Positions 14,312-18,433 of a stretch of DNA of 18,433 bases are shown here, piece by piece (position 1 is the stretch's first letter; the number at the start of each line of letters is the position of its first letter). The stretch is from NCBI GenBank assembly GCA_913776675.1, contig CAJYRE010000067.1:1-18433 (forward strand). The letters are read 5' to 3'. The DNA comes from Rhizobiaceae bacterium. GTDB taxonomy: Bacteria > Pseudomonadota > Alphaproteobacteria > Rhizobiales > Rhizobiaceae. Below the pieces are notes generated by a model. That model did not search any database, was not told where the DNA came from, and saw only the letters and a list, made by a program, of their open reading frames with translations. The translations under genes and the position numbers were made by a program.

Positions 14312-15247
14312 TCAATCGGGCAGGGTGGCTATGGCCACCAGACCTGCGGCGGTGATCAGCGCGCCGGACAAAACCGCAACCGGGGCCCAGCCATGGCCCA
14401 GAATTCCTTCCAGCACAATCACGAAACTGGGCGTCAAATAACTGTAGGCCAGAACTTTGGGTGAGGGCAGACGCTGGGCGGCATATTGCAGCAGCAAAAA
14501 GGTAATCAGCGTCATGACAATCGCCAGATAAATCACCATGAACCAGGCCAGCATGGGCACGCTGGCATAGTCCAGTGTGAGCAGTTTGGGTGTGCCGGGA
14601 ATCATGATGAAGGCAAGGGTGGCCACCGCTGTCCAGAACATGAAAATCAGCGGCGGTTCATTCTGATTGAACTTGCGCAACAGTGGCACATAAATGGCAT
14701 GGGCCGTTACCCCGACAAAATAGATCATTTCGCCTTTGCCGACATCAAAACTTAAAAGCGCTTGCAAATCGCCCCGGAAAATCACCCAGATTGCGCCAAT
14801 GGCGGCAATAATCAGGCTGAACAACACCCGGCCATGGGTGCGCTGGCGCATCAGCAACCAGGCAAAACCGGCACTCATCAGCGGCATCATGGTGAAAATG
14901 GCACCTGTTGCCACCGGCGCTGTAAACTGAAGCGCAATGAACATGCTGAGCATGTAGGTGGACATCAAAGCCCCGATAATGCCAAATCGCCAAGGATTTT
15001 TGGGCAGGGCCATCGGATAGCGCTTGATGCGAAAGCAGATGACGCCTGTGACGACCACCGTGAGCATATAGCGCAAGGCGGTGAGGGCAACGGGGTCCAT
15101 CTCATGGGTGGCAATGCCGCCAAATGAAAAAGATGTGGCCAGCAGCATTGCAAACAACAAAACAGCGAGATGTGCCTTGAGTTTTTCGCGGCCACGCGCA
15201 TGGCTGTTGTGGCGGTTGATGGGCGATGTTGCGGTGGATGTGGTCAC
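14312..15247 (-). CDS. EamA/DMT-family transporter (ten-TM drug/metabolite exporter type)
   Basis: A 311-residue inner-membrane protein with two EamA repeats, each of five TM segments. The first repeat begins at LAVLLFAMLLATSFSFGGIA and holds the family pattern DPVALTALRYML; the second runs from MIYFVGVTAHAIYVPLLRKF to the C-terminus with a SYLTPSFVIVLEGILG segment. Family members export amino acids, metabolites or drugs; no substrate can be assigned. The start is a GTG at 15247 with only a weak AAAGAAAA ribosome binding site; no better in-frame start precedes the first TM. It lies 77 bp downstream of the GGDEF-EAL gene in the same direction and may be cotranscribed with it. It converges on rutR with stops that touch (TGATCA). 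Confidence 0.88.
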   Translation of the reverse strand: MTTSTATSPINRHNSHARGREKLKAHLAVLLFAMLLATSFSFGGIATHEMDPVALTALRYMLTVVVTGVICFRIKRYPMALPKNPWRFGIIGALMSTYMLSMFIALQFTAPVATGAIFTMMPLMSAGFAWLLMRQRTHGRVLFSLIIAAIGAIWVIFRGDLQALLSFDVGKGEMIYFVGVTAHAIYVPLLRKFNQNEPPLIFMFWTAVATLAFIMIPGTPKLLTLDYASVPMLAWFMVIYLAIVMTLITFLLLQYAAQRLPSPKVLAYSYLTPSFVIVLEGILGHGWAPVAVLSGALITAAGLVAIATLPD

Positions 15248-15324
15248 GGCTGTTTTCTTTGTGGGTCTGTTTCTGGCTTATCCGGCTTTGCTGATTTGGC
15301 AAGCATATTTGAGGCCATTCCCCG

Positions 15325-18030
15325 TCAGCCAACGGCATTTTTCAGAGGGCGCGGTGCGTTCTGACGGATCAGGTCAAAAAGATCATCGCCGCTCATCGGC
15401 TTGGCCAGCGCATAGCCTTGCAGGATATGACAGCCCAGATCGCGCAGGATTTCGGCATGTTGCATGGTTTCCACGCCTTCGGCGACAATTTCGATGCCCA
15501 GCGACTTGCCAATATCCACAATGGAGCCAATAAGCTTGCGCTGTCGCTTGCTTTCCAGAATCGGAAAGGTCAATTGTCGATCAATCTTCAGGCGGCGAGG
15601 CGAGAGTTTCAGCAGGCTGAGAATGGATGAATAGCCGGTGCCGAAATCGTCAATTTCGATTTCAATGCCCAGCGTCTTGATCTGCTCAATGGCTTTCGAT
15701 GCGGCTTCATCCTTATCGTCAAAGGAAATCGATTCCAGCAGTTCGAACGCGAGACCGCCCGCCGGCAGCGGGGTTTGGGCCAGTCTTTCCATCATGCTGT
15801 CATCAAACAGGCGCTGGGCAGAGATATTGACCGACACATGCAGCGCATCCAGACCATGATCGGCCCAGCGTTTGGCTTGAATGAGCGATTGTTCCAGAAT
15901 GGTTTTATCAATATCGGCCACCACATTCAGGCTTTCAGCAACCGTCAGGAAGGCATAGGGGCCCAGCAATCCATCTTCCGGATGCTTCCAGCGGGCAAGC
16001 GCCTCAACACCAATGATCTTGAGGGAATGCGCGTCGAATTGTGGCTGGAAATATGGAATGAATTCATCCTGCTCCAGCGATTTGAGAATGGCATCGGCGG
16101 TGCGCTTGGTGGAAAGCGTCGCTTCTTTCAAGGTGTCGGAGAAAAACTCCAGCCGGTTTTTTCCGCGCCGCTTGGCTTCATACAGTGCAATATCGGCGTT
16201 GATCAGCGCCAGTTCCATGCTGTCGAGACTTTGTGGAATGAGCGCCACACCAATGCTGGCACCCACACGGCAATCCTGCCCCTCCCACGGTATGGGTTGA
16301 TTGATGGCTGTGATCAGTTCCTCACCCATGGCTTTGGCGCGTTCTTCCGCCTCACCCGGCACACCCTGGCAGACGACCACAAACTCATCGCCGCCAATGC
16401 GCGCGGCAAAGTCATGGTCTTGCAGCATGGTTCGGATCTGGTTGGCCACATGGCGCAGCATGGTGTCACCAGCCGCATGGCCGAGCGTATCATTGATGTC
16501 TTTGAAGCGGTCAAGATCGATATGCAGCACGGCTGTCAGATGATTGTCTATCTGATTGACCTCTGCCAGATATTTGTCCAGATAGCGGCGGTTGGCCAGT
16601 CCCGTCAACGGATCGTGCAGGGAGCTGTATTCCATCGCCAGCCGCGCATTTTCCAGCTCACGGTTTTGTGCTTCGAGGGCATTTTTGGCTTCTTGCAGGT
16701 CTTCCTGCATTTTGATGTCGGCTGTCACGCTCCAATTGACGCCGACGATTTTCTTGCGAAAATGCGCATCACGGTAGACGGCACCAAAGGCTCGGAGGTG
16801 GCGGATTTCACCCGTGGGTGTGATAATTCTGAACTGGGTTGAATAATCGGTATTTGAGCGGATGGCGCTGTCAAAACGCTTTGCCGTGGCGTCACGATCG
16901 CTGGGATGGATAGAGTTTTTCCAATAGTCTATATCGGTTTCGTGCATGTCGGGGTCCATGCCATAAAGCTGGAGCATGCGGTCATCCCAGAAGAGCCTGC
17001 CCGTGGCAATATCCAGCTCCCATACACCAATCTGCGAGGAATCCAGCGCCAGTTGCAGTCGCTGGGAAAGGCTTCGCAATTCGTTTTTCTGCTCATTCAA
17101 TTCGGCAATATTGCCCTGTCGTTCTTCCAGAAGCCGAGCCACCCACAGGATGGGTGCCAGAATCATAAACGTCAGGAAAAACATCATGACCCGGCGTTTG
17201 GATCGCTCGTCAGTCATGTCGCGCACAGGTTCTTTCGGACTGGCCGCCAGAACCCAGCTTTGTGCCCCGATATTGACCGTCATGTTCAGAAAGGAATTAC
17301 GGATCAGCTCGGGATCGCCCAGAATTGGTGTGCTTTGTCCATCTGTGTTGTCATAGAGCGCAACATTGAGGTTGAGAGCAGGATCAAGAAGACCGCTTTC
17401 CTTGAACAACCTGTTCACTTCAATGGTGCCCATCAGCAGGTCACGGGCGTTGGCTGACAGGGGCTGATTGTTGCCCAAAGCGTCGGGCCCTGCGCCGTAG
17501 ATGATGGGATAATAAATGCGCAGACTGTTTGTGTTCAGCGATGCGGCATTGGGGCGTGCCACAATGAATGTATTGTATTTTTCAGCAAGATCGGCCGCTT
17601 TGATGTCGGCTGGATTGAGGGAAAAGGGTTGTCCCACCAGAGCCTGATTGGGAAGATAGGGATAAATTCTAGCCGTCATCTTGTCATAGACAACGCTGAT
17701 GTCTTTCAGGCGCATCGGGCGGGAAAACAGTCGTCGGCCAATATCCGAAAAACGATTTTGGCTCATGGTCGGCTCGGTTTCAATCACCGCTGCCAGACTC
17801 TGCAACAATTTAATATCGGCCTTGATATTGCCTTCCAGTTGGGCGCGGATTGGGCTGAGCTTGTCCGCAACGGTGGCCCTGCTGTCTTCAATCCGTGATT
17901 TTTCAGCCTGAGAATCGAAAATATAAATGGCAACAAACACGGCCATGCTGACAATGATAATCGGCCAGTAGAACGCGAGGCTCCGGCTGAACCTGTTAAG
18001 AGCATTGGCTTGATGCTTGGCGTTGATCAT
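15325..18030 (-). CDS. Membrane-bound PAS-GGDEF-EAL cyclic-di-GMP signalling protein
   Basis: A 901-residue sensor. TM1 (about 19-38) and TM2 (about 281-300) flank a periplasmic domain of about 240 residues that looks CHASE-like (IKLLQSLAAVIETEPTMSQN). After TM2 come a short coiled coil and a PAS fold with PAC (about 325-445: GVWELDIATGRLFWDDRM, then VNWSVTADIK). The GGDEF domain (about 468-630) has an intact GGDEF at 546-550. The EAL domain (about 640-890) has E676 in EAL, N735, E763, D794-D795 in DDFGTGYS, K815 and E851, so both diguanylate cyclase and phosphodiesterase activities look possible. The inhibitory I-site position before GGDEF reads QDHD instead of RxxD. The ATG at 18030 has a weak ribosome binding site. 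The signal sensed is unknown; location on the membrane suggests an extracellular cue. Confidence 0.93.
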   Translation of the reverse strand: MINAKHQANALNRFSRSLAFYWPIIIVSMAVFVAIYIFDSQAEKSRIEDSRATVADKLSPIRAQLEGNIKADIKLLQSLAAVIETEPTMSQNRFSDIGRRLFSRPMRLKDISVVYDKMTARIYPYLPNQALVGQPFSLNPADIKAADLAEKYNTFIVARPNAASLNTNSLRIYYPIIYGAGPDALGNNQPLSANARDLLMGTIEVNRLFKESGLLDPALNLNVALYDNTDGQSTPILGDPELIRNSFLNMTVNIGAQSWVLAASPKEPVRDMTDERSKRRVMMFFLTFMILAPILWVARLLEERQGNIAELNEQKNELRSLSQRLQLALDSSQIGVWELDIATGRLFWDDRMLQLYGMDPDMHETDIDYWKNSIHPSDRDATAKRFDSAIRSNTDYSTQFRIITPTGEIRHLRAFGAVYRDAHFRKKIVGVNWSVTADIKMQEDLQEAKNALEAQNRELENARLAMEYSSLHDPLTGLANRRYLDKYLAEVNQIDNHLTAVLHIDLDRFKDINDTLGHAAGDTMLRHVANQIRTMLQDHDFAARIGGDEFVVVCQGVPGEAEERAKAMGEELITAINQPIPWEGQDCRVGASIGVALIPQSLDSMELALINADIALYEAKRRGKNRLEFFSDTLKEATLSTKRTADAILKSLEQDEFIPYFQPQFDAHSLKIIGVEALARWKHPEDGLLGPYAFLTVAESLNVVADIDKTILEQSLIQAKRWADHGLDALHVSVNISAQRLFDDSMMERLAQTPLPAGGLAFELLESISFDDKDEAASKAIEQIKTLGIEIEIDDFGTGYSSILSLLKLSPRRLKIDRQLTFPILESKRQRKLIGSIVDIGKSLGIEIVAEGVETMQHAEILRDLGCHILQGYALAKPMSGDDLFDLIRQNAPRPLKNAVG

Positions 18031-18210
18031 TCGTGTGCTTTATGGATGGAAAATGATGTCTTGGCATTCAGCTCATGAAAGCATTGAAATACCCTGAATT
18101 TTATGAATATAAAAGTTGGCAATTTGGCAAAATGCAACTCAGGCTCACGTCTCCGAGCCCTTTCTGTGCTGGATGTTGCCACCCATGACAGACAACCGCT
18201 ACACTCTAAG

Positions 18211-18260
18211 GTTTGTCAGGTTCGAAGGGAACCGGAAAGACTGTTTTTCCCTAACAAGCT
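18211..18260. repeat. Diverged copy of the ~50-bp palindromic repeat family
   Basis: GTTTGTCAGG at 18211-18220 faces CCCTAACAAGC near 18249-18259 as imperfect arms, with an inner GGTTC...GAACC palindrome (18219-18233). Read on the minus strand, TTGTTAGGGAAAAACAG parallels TTTGTCAGGGAAAAGTG of repeat C at 509-557. This places the same repeat family at both ends of the window. Confidence 0.55.
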
Positions 18261-18348
18261 CCAAGCACTGAAGGTGAAATACTCAATCTTGACTGCCAGA
18301 GTGTGACTTTCAGGATGAACGAAACTGATTTCCGTAAAAACAGGGCCT

Positions 18349-18433
18349 CTGCTGCATAATTCCTTAAATCGGAGTCGATTGAAAGAGAAAATGATGCAGC
18401 AGATTAAAAGTGTTACAGCCCCGTGCGCCATAT
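18349..18433. repeat. Nested inverted repeat at the right edge, non-coding
   Basis: CTGCTGCAT (18349-18357) and ATGCAGCAG (18394-18402) are perfect 9-bp arms. Inside them TTAAATCG (18364-18371) faces CGATTGAA (18376-18383) with one mismatch. The last bases, GTGTTACAGCCCCGTGCGCC, look like the first arm of a further hairpin cut by the edge; this is a guess from similar rhizobial intergenic sequences. Short open frames across this stretch are not supported. The remainder of 18031-18433 shows AT-rich sequence upstream of the GGDEF-EAL gene that probably holds its promoter, but no pair of promoter boxes stands out. Confidence 0.5.

Noticed and set aside
18216..18431. 71-residue minus-strand open frame at the right edge
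   Set aside because: It runs through palindromic repeats, has no ribosome binding site seen, and shows no recognisable protein features.

Overview
The window looks like chromosomal DNA from an alphaproteobacterium of the Rhizobiaceae (Agrobacterium/Rhizobium/Allorhizobium type). The reasons are the roughly 55-60 % GC of most genes, the gene families present, and two kinds of intergenic palindrome typical of that group: ~50-bp hairpins with GAAAA...TTTTC arms ending in TCTA, and paired 46-bp elements with TACCCCCCTCTG ends. The assignment is inference from sequence style; no rRNA or other marker gene is present. No tRNA, rRNA, CRISPR array or recognisable transposase gene was found.

Layout. 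(1) 1-306, minus: N-terminal part of a Crp/Fnr-family regulator, cut by the window edge. A ~400-bp spacer follows, filled with short palindromic repeats and containing a perfect FNR/FixK box (662-675) with a well-placed -10 element. (2) 706-5205, minus: a two-gene RND efflux system, periplasmic adaptor then inner-membrane pump. (3) 5380-13378, minus: a long operon for pyrimidine-type catabolism and uptake. In transcription order it holds an M20 N-carbamoyl amide hydrolase (probable beta-ureidopropionase), dihydropyrimidinase (hydA), two small four-TM membrane proteins of unknown function with a 45-codon ORF between them, an ABC ATPase, two ABC permeases, an NMT1/THI5-like periplasmic binding protein, and a strong hairpin terminator. 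(4) 13670-14311, plus: divergent rutR, a TetR-family pyrimidine regulator. The 291-bp divergent spacer holds a near-consensus RutR operator over a putative promoter. (5) 14312-15247, minus: an EamA/DMT exporter-like protein. (6) 15325-18030, minus: a membrane-anchored sensor with PAS, GGDEF and EAL domains. (7) 18031-18433: a non-coding end with more palindromes.

How it works together (inference). RutR senses uracil/thymine-type ligands and represses the operon. On induction, the ABC transporter imports a pyrimidine-related substrate, HydA opens the dihydropyrimidine ring, and the M20 hydrolase releases beta-alanine (or beta-aminoisobutyrate), CO2 and ammonia. Dihydropyrimidine dehydrogenase, needed for the first step, is not in the window.

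The most unusual part is 9171-10392. Two AT-rich, apparently paralogous four-TM genes sit between hydA and the ATPase gene. The 5' end of the ATPase gene exists in two copies (26-bp direct repeat, one mismatch, 652 bp apart). This suggests that an insertion split the ATPase gene start and rebuilt it. Two large inverted-repeat elements also lie inside the same operon.
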